NCBI GenBank assembly: GCA_964453435.1
Contig: CAYVQZ010000001.1
Coordinates: 124,001 to 188,000, forward strand
Direction of reading: 5' to 3'
Source of the DNA: CAYVQZ01 sp964453435
GTDB lineage: Bacteria; Abyssobacteria; SURF-5
Length of the DNA stretch: 64,000 nt
Made by a program: the position numbers and the translations under genes. Within the stretch, counting starts at the first letter, position 1; each line of letters begins with the position of its first letter. The notes under the pieces are model-generated. The model was not told where the DNA came from, searched no databases, and saw only the letters and a program-made list of their open reading frames with translations. Below, in pieces: positions 23,882 through 33,632 of the stretch.

Positions 23882-26431
23882 ATGGACCCGAAAGCTCTGA
23901 GCATACTCGTAGCGGCGTTCGCCAACTTTGCATTGGCGACGTATGTCTTATTGAAAAATCCAAAGAAGATAACGAATATCTCGTTCAGCCTTTTCGTGTT
24001 CAGCGCCGTCGTGTGGAGTCTCGCCATATTCATCATTGAAATAGGCCGAGAGCGTGAGATGTTGGAGTTTGCGGGCCACCTCACCTTCTTCGGTGGAGCG
24101 ATGATGGCCTGCAATTTGTGCTTGTTTTCCTATGTGTTTCCTCAAACCTCCGCGAACACCGTTTCCAAAAAAGTACTGCTCTGGATTTATGTCCCCGGCG
24201 GCCTCGCGGCAATAGCGGCCTTTACGCCCTTTGTCCTGGAGGATATAACATACGTCGGCGAACGCGTGAGGCCGGTCTATGGGAACGGGATCCTTCTCTT
24301 CACCGGATATGCCATAGTTTTCACCGCATACAGTCTTTTCCTACTCGCTCGAAAGTATTTGGCGCATCCGGGCCGTTTTGAGCGTGTCCAGCTTAAATAT
24401 ACCTTTTGGGGTCTCCTTATTCCGATCACCGCGGTCGTGTTCATCACCTTGGTGCTTCCTCAGGTGGGCATTTCACGATTGTCGGACCTCACACCGCTTC
24501 TGACCGTTGTGAGCGCGGCCAGCATTTCGTATGCCATCGTCCGGTTCCGGCTGATGGATTTGGGAGTCGTGTTCAGGAACGTTCTTATCTATACCGGCAT
24601 CACCATCCTGATGACCGCCGCTCTCATCGGGGTCATCGTGGTCGTCAATCCGATCCTGAAGCTGCCCCCTCGCAGCGCAGTGTTCCTTGCCGCTGCCTGT
24701 GCGGCTTTGCTTGTTCAACCATTGCGGTCACAAATGGAGACGCTCGTTGACCGCTACTTCTTCAGGGGGCGATACAACTACCAGGCCGCGCTCACCGAAT
24801 TCAGTTCGTCAATGACGTGGATTCTGGACCTCGACGACCTTCAAAACCGGATTGTCCACGAAGTTGCATCGATTCTTCAAGTGAGAACAACTGCATTGCT
24901 TTTGTGGGAAAACGACGAGAACAAATTCACAACCAGGTCCTCGATTCCCCTTGCGCTCGGGGGCGCGGACGGCAACATACCCGGCGACGCCGACGTCATT
25001 AAACGAATGAACAAGGAGCGGTCGTTGCTGGTCAGGGAGGAACTCAAGCGCAGCCTGCCGCTCTCCGAATTTGAGCCGATAGAAAAAGATTTTGCCCGCA
25101 TGGAGGCAGAAGTGTTCATCCCCTTGATTTACCGGGGCGAGCTCATCGGAATCCTCTCGCTGGGCGAGAAAATATCCTCCGACATTTATTCCAGCGAAGA
25201 CCTGAACCTGTTGGCGACACTGGGCAACCAAGCGGCGGTCGCCCTCGAGAATGCGCTGCTCCACCACACCGTTACCCTGCTTAAAAATCACAACGACAAT
25301 ATATTAAAATACATGAGCAGCGGCGTTGTCGCGGTCGACCGAAAGCAGGTAATCACCACCTGTAACGACAAGGCCCGGGAAATCTTGCGCCTGCTGCCGC
25401 ATGGAGCAATTAACCAGAATATCGATGCTTTGCCGCTTCCCCTCCGTTCGATGTTGGTCCACACGCTGGAAGGGAAGGGTCGATATTCGAACCATGAGGT
25501 TCAGGTTCTCTCGCAAGAAAACAGTATCAGCCATTTGAGCGCAAGCACGTCGCTGATTAAGGGAGAAAAGGGCGAGGTGACCGGGGCGCTGCTGGTGTTT
25601 AACGATTTGACGGACATAAAGCTGCTCGAGGGGGAAATGTGGCGGGCGGACAAACTTGCGTCGCTCGGCACGCTCGCTGCGGGAATGGCTCACGAGATAA
25701 AAAATCCTCTCGTGTCGATCAAGACGTTCGCTCAGCTTCTGCCGTCGCGGTACGGCGACGCCGAGTTCAGGGAAAAGTTCTCATCCATCACCGTAGATGA
25801 GGTCGAGCGAATCAACACTATCGTCGAGAAACTGCTCGAGTTCGCCCGGCCGACGGCGCCCGCATTCGAGTCGGTGGATATAATCGAGATAATCGAAGAA
25901 GTGCTGTTGCTGTTGAGTTCCGAAACAACGAAAATGGGGGTCGCCGTCGAGAAGGTTTTCGATATTCCCTCGGCGCCGATAATCGGGGACAAGAGCCAGC
26001 TGAAGCAAGTGTTGCTCAATCTCTGCCTCAATGGCTTACAGGCGATACAGGCAACCGATAACGGGTTCGGAGGCGAGCTGAAAATCTCCGTCTCGCTTCG
26101 GAAAAGCAAACATCCTCACCTCGGCGATATTGCGGACCCGATCGCCCGAATGTTTTACGGGACCGAGGCTGCCACCTCGATGGAGGAGGCCGATGCCGTG
26201 CTCATCAAGGTTCGCGACACCGGCAAGGGGATAAGCCGGAAGGACCTTGCGAGAATATTCGATCCGTTTTTCACCACGAAAGAAAAAGGGCTGGGGTTGG
26301 GGCTGGCCGTGGTGCATGGCATTATAAAGGAACATTCGGGAACTATATCAGTGGACAGTAAGGAGAACGCAGGCACGGAATTCGTTATTTCGCTTCCCGT
26401 CAATCAGATATTCGCAAAAGAAAAGGTGTAA
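23882..26431 (+). CDS. 7TM-GAF-PAS sensor histidine kinase
   Basis: An 849-residue hybrid sensor. Residues about 1-280 hold eight or so hydrophobic segments resembling the N-terminal 7TM histidine-kinase sensor domain (PrsK-like architecture). A GAF-like domain follows (about 310-465), then a PAS domain (about 475-590, 'YMSSGVVAVDRKQVITTCNDKAREIL'). The HisKA domain has an intact H-box, 'GMAHEIKNPLVSIKTFAQLL' with His604. The HATPase domain carries the N-box 'LKQVLLNLCLNGLQAIQ' and G-boxes 'VRDTGKGISRKDL' and 'GLGLGLAVVHGIIKEH'. All catalytic motifs appear functional. The ATG follows GAGAGGG. One base separates its stop from the next kinase gene. Confidence 0.9.
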   Translation: MDPKALSILVAAFANFALATYVLLKNPKKITNISFSLFVFSAVVWSLAIFIIEIGREREMLEFAGHLTFFGGAMMACNLCLFSYVFPQTSANTVSKKVLLWIYVPGGLAAIAAFTPFVLEDITYVGERVRPVYGNGILLFTGYAIVFTAYSLFLLARKYLAHPGRFERVQLKYTFWGLLIPITAVVFITLVLPQVGISRLSDLTPLLTVVSAASISYAIVRFRLMDLGVVFRNVLIYTGITILMTAALIGVIVVVNPILKLPPRSAVFLAAACAALLVQPLRSQMETLVDRYFFRGRYNYQAALTEFSSSMTWILDLDDLQNRIVHEVASILQVRTTALLLWENDENKFTTRSSIPLALGGADGNIPGDADVIKRMNKERSLLVREELKRSLPLSEFEPIEKDFARMEAEVFIPLIYRGELIGILSLGEKISSDIYSSEDLNLLATLGNQAAVALENALLHHTVTLLKNHNDNILKYMSSGVVAVDRKQVITTCNDKAREILRLLPHGAINQNIDALPLPLRSMLVHTLEGKGRYSNHEVQVLSQENSISHLSASTSLIKGEKGEVTGALLVFNDLTDIKLLEGEMWRADKLASLGTLAAGMAHEIKNPLVSIKTFAQLLPSRYGDAEFREKFSSITVDEVERINTIVEKLLEFARPTAPAFESVDIIEIIEEVLLLLSSETTKMGVAVEKVFDIPSAPIIGDKSQLKQVLLNLCLNGLQAIQATDNGFGGELKISVSLRKSKHPHLGDIADPIARMFYGTEAATSMEEADAVLIKVRDTGKGISRKDLARIFDPFFTTKEKGLGLGLAVVHGIIKEHSGTISVDSKENAGTEFVISLPVNQIFAKEKV

Positions 26432-26432
26432 C

Positions 26433-28463
26433 ATGGATGTAATCGTGGCCGCCTCGAGCGAGGATAGCATTCAGGAGTCGGTTCGCCTGTTGCTCGGAGA
26501 AGAATATTTGCTTGCATCGGCGCGAACACTTCCCCAGTTGCTCAACGTGATTGTCGAACAACCGGTTGATGTCGTTATTCTCGATGAATTCCTCGAGAAC
26601 CTCGATTGCGTGTCGGTTTTCCAGCGGTTGCGTTCGCTTTCACCGGACCTCACCTGCATCCTCCTTACGGTTCGAGCCAATTCCGAAGCAAGCCGTGAAA
26701 TGAGGGCGACGGGAATCTACGATGTAGTGGCCAAGCCGTTCGACCGGGATATTCTCTTGGCGTCAGTTGCCCGTGCGGTCGAGAGGGCGCGACTGCGCCA
26801 GCAGCTTCAAGCCTTGAAGTCTGCGGAACCGCACCCCCCCTCTCGCCCCGCACATGAGCCGTCCGCAAGCGGTGTCGCCGTCGGCCAACGCAGGGAAGTG
26901 TTGGAATCATTGAGAAAATTCCTCAAGGCGGTCAGCGATGTGTTTGTTCCCGAACGGCTCTACTCGCTGGTTCTCGACGCCGTTATCGAGATGCTCGCCA
27001 TCAACAAGGCGGTCCTGCTGCTCTATAACGAGAAGACACAACGGATGCAAATCGAAGCTGCCGTTGGTCTCGACCCCGCCGACTTGAACAAGCACCCCAT
27101 TTCCCCCTGGGCGAACCTGGTTTCCTGGCTGAAAAGATATGACCAGATTCTCAACATGGATGACCCGAACCCGCAAATCGCGGGCGAGGAACTGCTCAGC
27201 ATAAGGAAGGAACTCGACCTTCTGCAATCAAGGGTCTGTGTGCCTCTTGCCGCGCGAGGGCGCTTGACCGGCATCCTGCTGCTTGGCAGAAAAGTGACGG
27301 GCAGGCGTTTGTCCGATGAAGACTTTGAGTTCTTGTACCTGCTCTCGCAACACATTGCCGCGATCATTGAAAACGCCCGCCGTCACCGGGCCGCCTTTGT
27401 CCTGAAAGAGCGGTTCGAAGGCATCCTCCAGAGCGTTAACTCCGGCCTGATAGCCACTGATTCCGAGGGCCGGCTAATAGCTTTCAATAAGGCGGCCGAA
27501 CAGATATTGGGCCTGAACGCCTCCGAAGTAATCGGCCACAATGTCCAGAAAATGGGTTCCGTGTTCGCCGATATCGTGTTTCGAACCCTTCGTGAAGAAA
27601 AATCGTTTTGCCGACAGGAGATGGTTGACCCGGCCACGAAATCGCATCTGGGCATCAGCACCTCCTTGCTTACCGACACGGCCGGCAAACCAGTCGGCGC
27701 AGTGATGATCTTTACGGACCTGTCGACCGTGAAACCTTCCCCTGGCACGGAAGGAGAAGAGGACTGGCAGCGATGCGCGCTCTGCCTTGCCCAGGAGATC
27801 AAGAACCCCCTGGTGGCGATTCGAACGTTCACTCAACTGGTTCCCGAAAGCTACAACGACGAAAAGTTCCGCACCGAGTTTTCGGAAATAGCGCTGAAGG
27901 AAATCGACAAGTTGGACAGGGTCGTGGAACGACTGCTGAGATACTCTCAACCCCTTGAGATACGACCCGAGCCCGGAGACATTCACAGCCTCCTTGAAGA
28001 TGCCCTCGAACAAACGCTGGAAAACTTCGGGAAAACGGGCATATCGATTAAAAAGGTTTTTCATCTGGCCAACGGATTGATCCCGTTTGACAGAAACCTC
28101 TTGAACGAGGCAGTCATCCAGATACTGAATAACGCCCTGGAGGCGATGCCCTCGGGAGGCGTTCTCACCGTCACCACCGGCACGAAGCGATATCCCGGGT
28201 CGCACTCCTTCGGAGCCGGCAAAATGAAAGGAACCGTGGCCGAGATACAGATTTCGGATACCGGCGCCGGTATCAGCGAAGAGGAAATGCCGAGCCTGTT
28301 CAAACCGTTCCACACGAGCAAAGTGAAAGGGATGGGGCTCGGCTTAGCCATATCTCGGAGAATAATCCGGGGACATAAGGGAGATATCACGGTTTCGAGC
28401 GAACCGAACAAAGGTACCCTCGTACGGCTCATGTTACCGCAGGGAGCTCCAAAAGATGCATAA
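26433..28463 (+). CDS. Receiver-GAF-PAS-kinase protein with degenerate phosphotransfer sites
   Basis: A 676-residue protein: a receiver-like domain (about 1-125), a GAF domain (about 165-325), a PAS domain (about 330-440), a HisKA-like domain and a HATPase. The receiver keeps the Asp of 'VVILDEFLEN' and the Lys of 'AKPFD' but lacks the acidic pair (sequence 'VIVAASSED'). In the HisKA-like domain the H-box reads 'LAQEIKNPLVAIRTFTQLV', with Gln454 where the phosphoaccepting His should be. The N-box 'EAVIQILNNALEAM' and G-boxes 'ISDTGAGIS' and 'GMGLGLAISRRIIRGH' are intact, so ATP may still bind. It looks like a pseudokinase partner of the flanking kinases. Confidence 0.88.
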   Translation: MDVIVAASSEDSIQESVRLLLGEEYLLASARTLPQLLNVIVEQPVDVVILDEFLENLDCVSVFQRLRSLSPDLTCILLTVRANSEASREMRATGIYDVVAKPFDRDILLASVARAVERARLRQQLQALKSAEPHPPSRPAHEPSASGVAVGQRREVLESLRKFLKAVSDVFVPERLYSLVLDAVIEMLAINKAVLLLYNEKTQRMQIEAAVGLDPADLNKHPISPWANLVSWLKRYDQILNMDDPNPQIAGEELLSIRKELDLLQSRVCVPLAARGRLTGILLLGRKVTGRRLSDEDFEFLYLLSQHIAAIIENARRHRAAFVLKERFEGILQSVNSGLIATDSEGRLIAFNKAAEQILGLNASEVIGHNVQKMGSVFADIVFRTLREEKSFCRQEMVDPATKSHLGISTSLLTDTAGKPVGAVMIFTDLSTVKPSPGTEGEEDWQRCALCLAQEIKNPLVAIRTFTQLVPESYNDEKFRTEFSEIALKEIDKLDRVVERLLRYSQPLEIRPEPGDIHSLLEDALEQTLENFGKTGISIKKVFHLANGLIPFDRNLLNEAVIQILNNALEAMPSGGVLTVTTGTKRYPGSHSFGAGKMKGTVAEIQISDTGAGISEEEMPSLFKPFHTSKVKGMGLGLAISRRIIRGHKGDITVSSEPNKGTLVRLMLPQGAPKDA

Positions 28464-30051
28464 GATACTCGTTGTCGATGACGAACTCAGCGTGCGCGAG
28501 GCCATTCGAATCATTTTGAAAGACGCATATGACGTGGTCCTGACGGACTCGGCGGAGGCGGGACTCGAGTACCTGAAATTTGATACCGTAGACCTCGTTT
28601 TCCTTGATATCCTGATGCCGGGAATGTCGGGGCTCGAGGCGCTGAAGATAATCAAATCCAGGGACCGGTCACCCGAAGTTGTGATCGTGACTGCGACCCG
28701 AACCGTTAAGAATGCGGTGGAAGCAATGAAACACGGCGCCTTCGAATACGTCACAAAGCCGTTTGACGTTGACGAAATAAAACTCATTGCCGAGCGCGCG
28801 ATCGAAAACAAGCGTCTCATGGTTGAATGCGAGAGCCTTAAACAGCGGATGGAGCGGGAAAAAGAACGTTTCTATAAGGAATTGGAAGCAAAGGTTCGGG
28901 AGCGCACAACGGAGCTTGAGGAGGCGAACGCGAAACTGCGAGAAACGCACGAACAACTCGTTCGTTCCGAGAAGCTTGCTTCCCTGGGCGAACTCGTGGC
29001 AGGAGTTGCGCACGAACTGAATAACAAACTCCTTCCGGTGCTTGCGTACGCCCAACTGTTGAAAGAGCAGAATTTTGACCACGATACTCTTCGTTATATT
29101 GACACGATAGAGAAATCGGCGTCGGGCGCGGCGACGGTCGTTAGCTCGCTGCTCAATTTCGCGCGTCCGTCCAGTTCCACACGCGACCCGGTGAACCTGA
29201 ATGCGACGATACGCGACACATTGGCATTGCTCGATTACCGGGTGAAGGCGCAGCACATGGACGTGAACATGGAACTCGATGACACGCTTCCGCTCACCAT
29301 GGCGGATGAAAAACAGATTGCGCAGGTGTTCCTTAACATCATAAACAATGCGTTCCAGGCCATGGAGCCGGAGGGAGGCAGGCTCCATATCCGGTCGGCC
29401 CGCGACGGCGCCAACCTTGTGTTTACCATACAGGATACCGGTTGCGGCATACCGGAAGACCACCTCCTCAAAATCTTTGACCCTTTCTTTTCCACGAAAG
29501 GAACGGGGGGAACGGGCCTCGGCCTCAGTGTTTCACACGGATTGATCCGGGCGCACCACGGTGAAATATCCGTGCAGAGCAAAGTCGGAAAAGGAACGAC
29601 CTTCACTATCACGCTTCCCATTACAAGGTCAATAAGGGAAGACAAGCAAGGCAGCGAGCAACCACCGACCCGGGCGACCGCAAAGCTCCGGCGCGTGCTG
29701 GTGGCGGAGGATGATCCGGACTGCAGTTCCGCTATCAATGACATTCTCAAAAAAGAGCATCGTGTCACTGCGGTCAGAAGCGGAGAAGAAGCGAAAAGGC
29801 GGCTGCTGGAGGAAAATTATGACCTGTGCATCATTGACTGCCGTATGCCGGGTCTGAACGGAGTGGAACTCTACAAGTGGATGCTCGAAAACCGCACTGA
29901 GCTTCAGAAACGAGTCATATTCATGACGGGTGACATATTCGTGCCGGAAATCAAGTCGTTCCTGGAAAGCACGGGTTGTCGATATATTACCAAACCATTT
30001 GCAATGAACGATTTCAAGCAAGCAGTCAACGCAGTCCTCTCAAGGCAGTAG
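28456..30051 (+). CDS. Receiver-kinase-receiver hybrid histidine kinase
   Basis: A 531-residue cytoplasmic protein. The N-terminal receiver 'ILVVDDELSVREAI ... VFLDILMPGMSG ... VTKPFD' has all key residues. A coiled coil (about 120-170) leads to HisKA with 'LVAGVAHELNNKLLPVLAYAQLL' (His186), then HATPase ('QVFLNIINNAFQAM', 'IQDTGCGIPEDHLLKIFDPFFSTK', 'GTGLGLSVSHGLIRAHHG'). The C-terminal receiver is 'RVLVAEDDPDC ... CIIDCRMPGLNG ... ITKPFA'. It overlaps the preceding gene by 8 bp. No DNA-binding output domain is present, so phosphate must pass to another protein, possibly through the C-terminal receiver. Confidence 0.9.
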   Translation: MHKILVVDDELSVREAIRIILKDAYDVVLTDSAEAGLEYLKFDTVDLVFLDILMPGMSGLEALKIIKSRDRSPEVVIVTATRTVKNAVEAMKHGAFEYVTKPFDVDEIKLIAERAIENKRLMVECESLKQRMEREKERFYKELEAKVRERTTELEEANAKLRETHEQLVRSEKLASLGELVAGVAHELNNKLLPVLAYAQLLKEQNFDHDTLRYIDTIEKSASGAATVVSSLLNFARPSSSTRDPVNLNATIRDTLALLDYRVKAQHMDVNMELDDTLPLTMADEKQIAQVFLNIINNAFQAMEPEGGRLHIRSARDGANLVFTIQDTGCGIPEDHLLKIFDPFFSTKGTGGTGLGLSVSHGLIRAHHGEISVQSKVGKGTTFTITLPITRSIREDKQGSEQPPTRATAKLRRVLVAEDDPDCSSAINDILKKEHRVTAVRSGEEAKRRLLEENYDLCIIDCRMPGLNGVELYKWMLENRTELQKRVIFMTGDIFVPEIKSFLESTGCRYITKPFAMNDFKQAVNAVLSRQ

Positions 30052-30057
30052 CGCTGA

Positions 30058-32406
30058 ATGCGAAGTTCTCGCCTGGCATCGGTTCTTATCGGCAGGTTCC
30101 CGAAACTCGTGTTGTTCCTGTCGGCGATAGCGACCGTCATTTTCGTTGCGGGCATTCCCAAGCTTTCCGTGCGCCCGTTCTTCGAAGGTGACCTCCCGAA
30201 AAACGACGCGCTCATCAGAGCCAACGAGAAATACACCTCCTACTTCGGCAGCGACGAAAGCGCATATCTCGCGGTCGTTCACGAAAACGTCTACAATCCT
30301 TCCACATTGGAGAAAATCGAAACGCTCACGCGTGAGCTCAATACGCTGGACTGCGTACTGGCGGAACAGACGCTCAGCCTCGCGACCGTCCGGCGGGTGA
30401 AGTGGGACGAGTTCGGCCTTGACATCCGAAAGTACCTCTCGCCTCTTCCGCGCACGGAGGAAGAGATCGAACAACTGCGGCAGGATATTCGCCGCGACCA
30501 CGAGATTTATGGCAGGCTGATTTCCAATGATGAAACAGCGACACTGCTGGTGGTCAGACTCGACACCGGATACGACCCCCGCGAGCTGTACGATTCACTG
30601 CACGCTATCGCAGAGAAGCACGCGGGCCCCGAACGCATTTATCCGTTCGGCCACCAGATTATGAACGAGGAAGCCAACATCGGAATCGCCAGCGATGCGC
30701 GGCTGCTCGGGCCCACGGCCCTCTGTTTCATCGCGCTCGGCATTTTCTTTTTCTTTCGCTCTCTGAGACACACAATCGGTCCGGTGCTCATGATTCTTGT
30801 CTGTATCCTCTGGACCATGGGCATTATGCACTATCTCGGGTTTCCGCTTTCAATATTGAGTTCCACAATTCCGTCGGTCCTCACTGCACTCGGAAGCTCT
30901 TATGCCATCCACGTCATATATAGCTCGAGCCAAGAAGCGACTTCAGAGGGGAGCGTGCGAGAACGGGTAATCCGAGGTGTTCACAGGGTCAGCACCCCCA
31001 TTTTGCTTGCGGCCGGCACTTCGATGGTCGGTTTTCTCACGCTGGTCGTATTCAAGATACTCTCCATTCGCGAATTCGGAATCTGTGTTGCTCTCGGCGT
31101 CGCGTTCGGAGCTTTCCTCTCGATCGTCGTGCTGCCCTCCGCGATGGCCTTGCAAAAGAATTTGTTCAAGGGCAAAAGCCCCCGAAGGCCGCTCGTGCTC
31201 GACCGCCTGTTCAATCTCTTCGCAACCGCCGGGCTCAGGCACAAAGCCGTAATCGTCGCATTGCTTGCTTTGTTGACGGTGGTCTCCATCGTCGGGATCA
31301 CACGAATAAAGGTAGGCGTTGCGCCCGCCGAGGTGTTCCCGCCCCACCATCGCGCCCACGAAGTGATCTCGCTCTTTATAGAGGAGTTCCAGGGACCGTA
31401 TCACATAAACGTGATGTTCACGACCCCGGAGCCCGAAGGACTGAAATCGCCCGCCGTTCTGAAGCAGATCGAGGCGTTTCAGAAATATGCCGAGGAATTC
31501 CCGAGGGTGAAATACACGAAGTCCATCGTGGATGTCGTCAAGAGGATGAACCGCATCCTGAATGAGGACGACCCGGCATTTGATGCGGTGCCGGACGACC
31601 GGGAAACAATCGCGCAACTACTATTGGTCCATTCACTCACGCGCGATCCGGTGCAGGTCGAAAAGATGATGGACTACGACATGCAACGGTGCAAGGTGGC
31701 CGTTATGACAACCGCCATCGACAGCACCCATCTCGAAGCCATGTACAACGCCCTGGCAAGCTACTGCGACAACAATTTGACGGGCGGCTTGAGGGCCGAT
31801 TTCGGCGGCAGAAGCATGGTATGGATCGCACAGAACCACTACATTATTCGCGGCAAAATAACCAATATCATTGCAAACACGGTCATCATCTGGATAATTT
31901 GCGCGATCGCGTTCCGTTCGGTGCGGCTGGGCTTGATTACCATTGTTCCCCTGTCACTCGCGACCTTGGCGACATTCGGACTCATGGGACACGTGGGAAT
32001 CAGACTGGACATGGCAACGGCCGTACTGACCGGCATCTCCGTCGGAGTGGGGGTGGACTTTGCGATCCATTTCATAACCCGCCTGAAACGGGAATCGCTT
32101 CGCACGAGGCACACCGATGAAGCGGTCCGCACGGCTATCCTGGCGGCCGGCCCCGCAATCGTATACGATGCGGCGTCGAACATCATCGGCTTTGTCACGT
32201 TCTTCCTGTCCGACTTCGCACCCATGCGCAGTCTCGGACTGCTCATCTGCTTCACGATGATAAGCTGCCTCATACTGACGCTCATATTCGTTCCCACAAT
32301 TTTTGCGTTGCTGCCGGTTCCATTGAGATACAAAGGGCGGGAAACCATCTACCTGAAATCCGGACCGATAGAGGAAAAAGAAGAGGCGGAAGCCTCGAAG
32401 GAGTAA
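30058..32406 (+). CDS. MMPL/RND-family exporter
   Basis: A 782-residue inner-membrane protein with the two-fold RND layout. Each half has one helix, a large extracytoplasmic domain ('VRPFFEGDLPKNDALIRANEKYTSYFGSDESAYLAVVHE ...' and 'VGVAPAEVFPPHHRAHEVISLFIEEFQGPYHINVMF') and a five-helix bundle. 'SVGVGVDFAIHFITRLKRE' and 'TALGSSYAIHVIYSSSQEA' are the paired TM4-type motifs of the MMPL/HpnN group. Relatives export lipids, hopanoids or lipid-linked metabolites. It starts 6 bp after the third kinase gene and is the last gene of the operon. Cargo unknown; the co-encoded ketosynthase-like protein hints at a lipid or polyketide. Confidence 0.88.
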   Translation: MRSSRLASVLIGRFPKLVLFLSAIATVIFVAGIPKLSVRPFFEGDLPKNDALIRANEKYTSYFGSDESAYLAVVHENVYNPSTLEKIETLTRELNTLDCVLAEQTLSLATVRRVKWDEFGLDIRKYLSPLPRTEEEIEQLRQDIRRDHEIYGRLISNDETATLLVVRLDTGYDPRELYDSLHAIAEKHAGPERIYPFGHQIMNEEANIGIASDARLLGPTALCFIALGIFFFFRSLRHTIGPVLMILVCILWTMGIMHYLGFPLSILSSTIPSVLTALGSSYAIHVIYSSSQEATSEGSVRERVIRGVHRVSTPILLAAGTSMVGFLTLVVFKILSIREFGICVALGVAFGAFLSIVVLPSAMALQKNLFKGKSPRRPLVLDRLFNLFATAGLRHKAVIVALLALLTVVSIVGITRIKVGVAPAEVFPPHHRAHEVISLFIEEFQGPYHINVMFTTPEPEGLKSPAVLKQIEAFQKYAEEFPRVKYTKSIVDVVKRMNRILNEDDPAFDAVPDDRETIAQLLLVHSLTRDPVQVEKMMDYDMQRCKVAVMTTAIDSTHLEAMYNALASYCDNNLTGGLRADFGGRSMVWIAQNHYIIRGKITNIIANTVIIWIICAIAFRSVRLGLITIVPLSLATLATFGLMGHVGIRLDMATAVLTGISVGVGVDFAIHFITRLKRESLRTRHTDEAVRTAILAAGPAIVYDAASNIIGFVTFFLSDFAPMRSLGLLICFTMISCLILTLIFVPTIFALLPVPLRYKGRETIYLKSGPIEEKEEAEASKE

Positions 32407-32430
32407 GAGTGGTCCGCTCGGCGCCGAACG

Positions 32431-33597
32431 TCAGGCTTTCCATATCCCCGCTATCGGGGTGTCGCAGGATGCGCATTTCCCGTCTTTTATCCACACCCCC
32501 GGAATGTGGTAGCCGATCCTCTTGACCACCACTTTTCCGCATCTCGGGCAGTACGTCGATTCCCCCTCATGGCGGGGCACGTTTCCGACATAGGTGTAGT
32601 TCAGTCCCGCCGTCATTGCGATCTCACGGGCGCGCTCGAGGGTCGAGACGGGCGTTGGAGGAAGGTTCTTGATCTTATAGGTTGGATAAAAACGCGAGAA
32701 ATGGATGGGAACATCGGGACCGAGTTCGCTCTGGACCCACGAGCACATTGACGAAACTTCTTTGTCGCTGTCGTTCAGCGTCGGAATGATGAGGACGACC
32801 AACTCGAACCACATCCCTTTTTCCTTGAGCAGCTTCAGCGTTTTCAGAACCGGCTCGAGTTCGCCGCTGCATGTTTCCCTGTAGAACTTCTCCGTGAACG
32901 CCTTCAGGTCTATCTTCACGGCGCTCAAGTGTTCGCACAACTCGGCCATGGGCTTTGACTGGATGTATCCGTTGGAAATCATTACGCTCTTGACGCCGTG
33001 TTGCTTCGCCAGTTCGGCGGTATCGCGCATGTACTCGTAAAAGACGACCGGTTCGGTGTACGTAAACGCTATCGACTCGATTCCGTTCTCCCGCGCCTTC
33101 TTCACCACCATCTCGGGAGGCAAATCGATGTCGCGAACCTGTTCGGGCCTGAACTGCGAAATTTCCCAGTTCTGGCAGAATTTGCACTCGATGTTGCAGC
33201 CAGCGGTCGCAATGGACAACGCCTTGGCGCCGGGCAGGAAGTGGAACAGCGGCTTCTTCTCGATCGGGTCGACATTCACGCTGCAGGCGCGCCCATAAAC
33301 CAGGGTGGTATACACCCCGTCGATATTCTCGCGCACGCCGCAGTAGCCGCGTTCCTTTGGAGCGACTTTGCATTCGCGCGGACATATCTGACACTCCACC
33401 CGGCCTTCGTCGAGCTTCTTGTAATACTTCGCCTCGCGAACATACTTCTCAAAGGTCGGCTGGTCCGTGGCGAACGCATCCGGGAGCGTGCCCGCGTCCT
33501 CGCCCTTCACCCACCTATATGCGGCAGCGGCTCCCCCCAAACCCGCAGCCGCGAGGCTTGTCTTCAAAATGAAATCTCTTCGGTTGAGCCCTGACAT
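32431..33597 (-). CDS. amrS: AmrS-like radical SAM enzyme with Tat signal
   Basis: A 388-residue radical SAM protein of the AmmeMemoRadiSam radical-SAM family. The SAM-cluster motif is C134-x3-C138-x2-C141 in 'TAGCNIECKFCQNWEIS'. An upstream Cys set ('VECQICPRECKVAPKERGYCGVREN') and a C-terminal zinc ribbon ('TYCPRCG ... CASCDTPI') are also present. The N-terminus 'MSGLNRRDFILKTSLAAAGLGGAAAA' is a clear twin-arginine signal (R6-R7), unusual for an enzyme needing cytoplasmic reductants. I start at the ATG at 33597 because it begins the Tat signal; the frame is open further upstream but over the neighbouring gene. No Memo or AMMECR1 partner is in the window. Confidence 0.88.
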   Translation of the reverse strand: MSGLNRRDFILKTSLAAAGLGGAAAAYRWVKGEDAGTLPDAFATDQPTFEKYVREAKYYKKLDEGRVECQICPRECKVAPKERGYCGVRENIDGVYTTLVYGRACSVNVDPIEKKPLFHFLPGAKALSIATAGCNIECKFCQNWEISQFRPEQVRDIDLPPEMVVKKARENGIESIAFTYTEPVVFYEYMRDTAELAKQHGVKSVMISNGYIQSKPMAELCEHLSAVKIDLKAFTEKFYRETCSGELEPVLKTLKLLKEKGMWFELVVLIIPTLNDSDKEVSSMCSWVQSELGPDVPIHFSRFYPTYKIKNLPPTPVSTLERAREIAMTAGLNYTYVGNVPRHEGESTYCPRCGKVVVKRIGYHIPGVWIKDGKCASCDTPIAGIWKA

Positions 33598-33632
33598 TTT
33601 TTCTCTCGTTGATGGCGCACGCGAAGGTGTGG

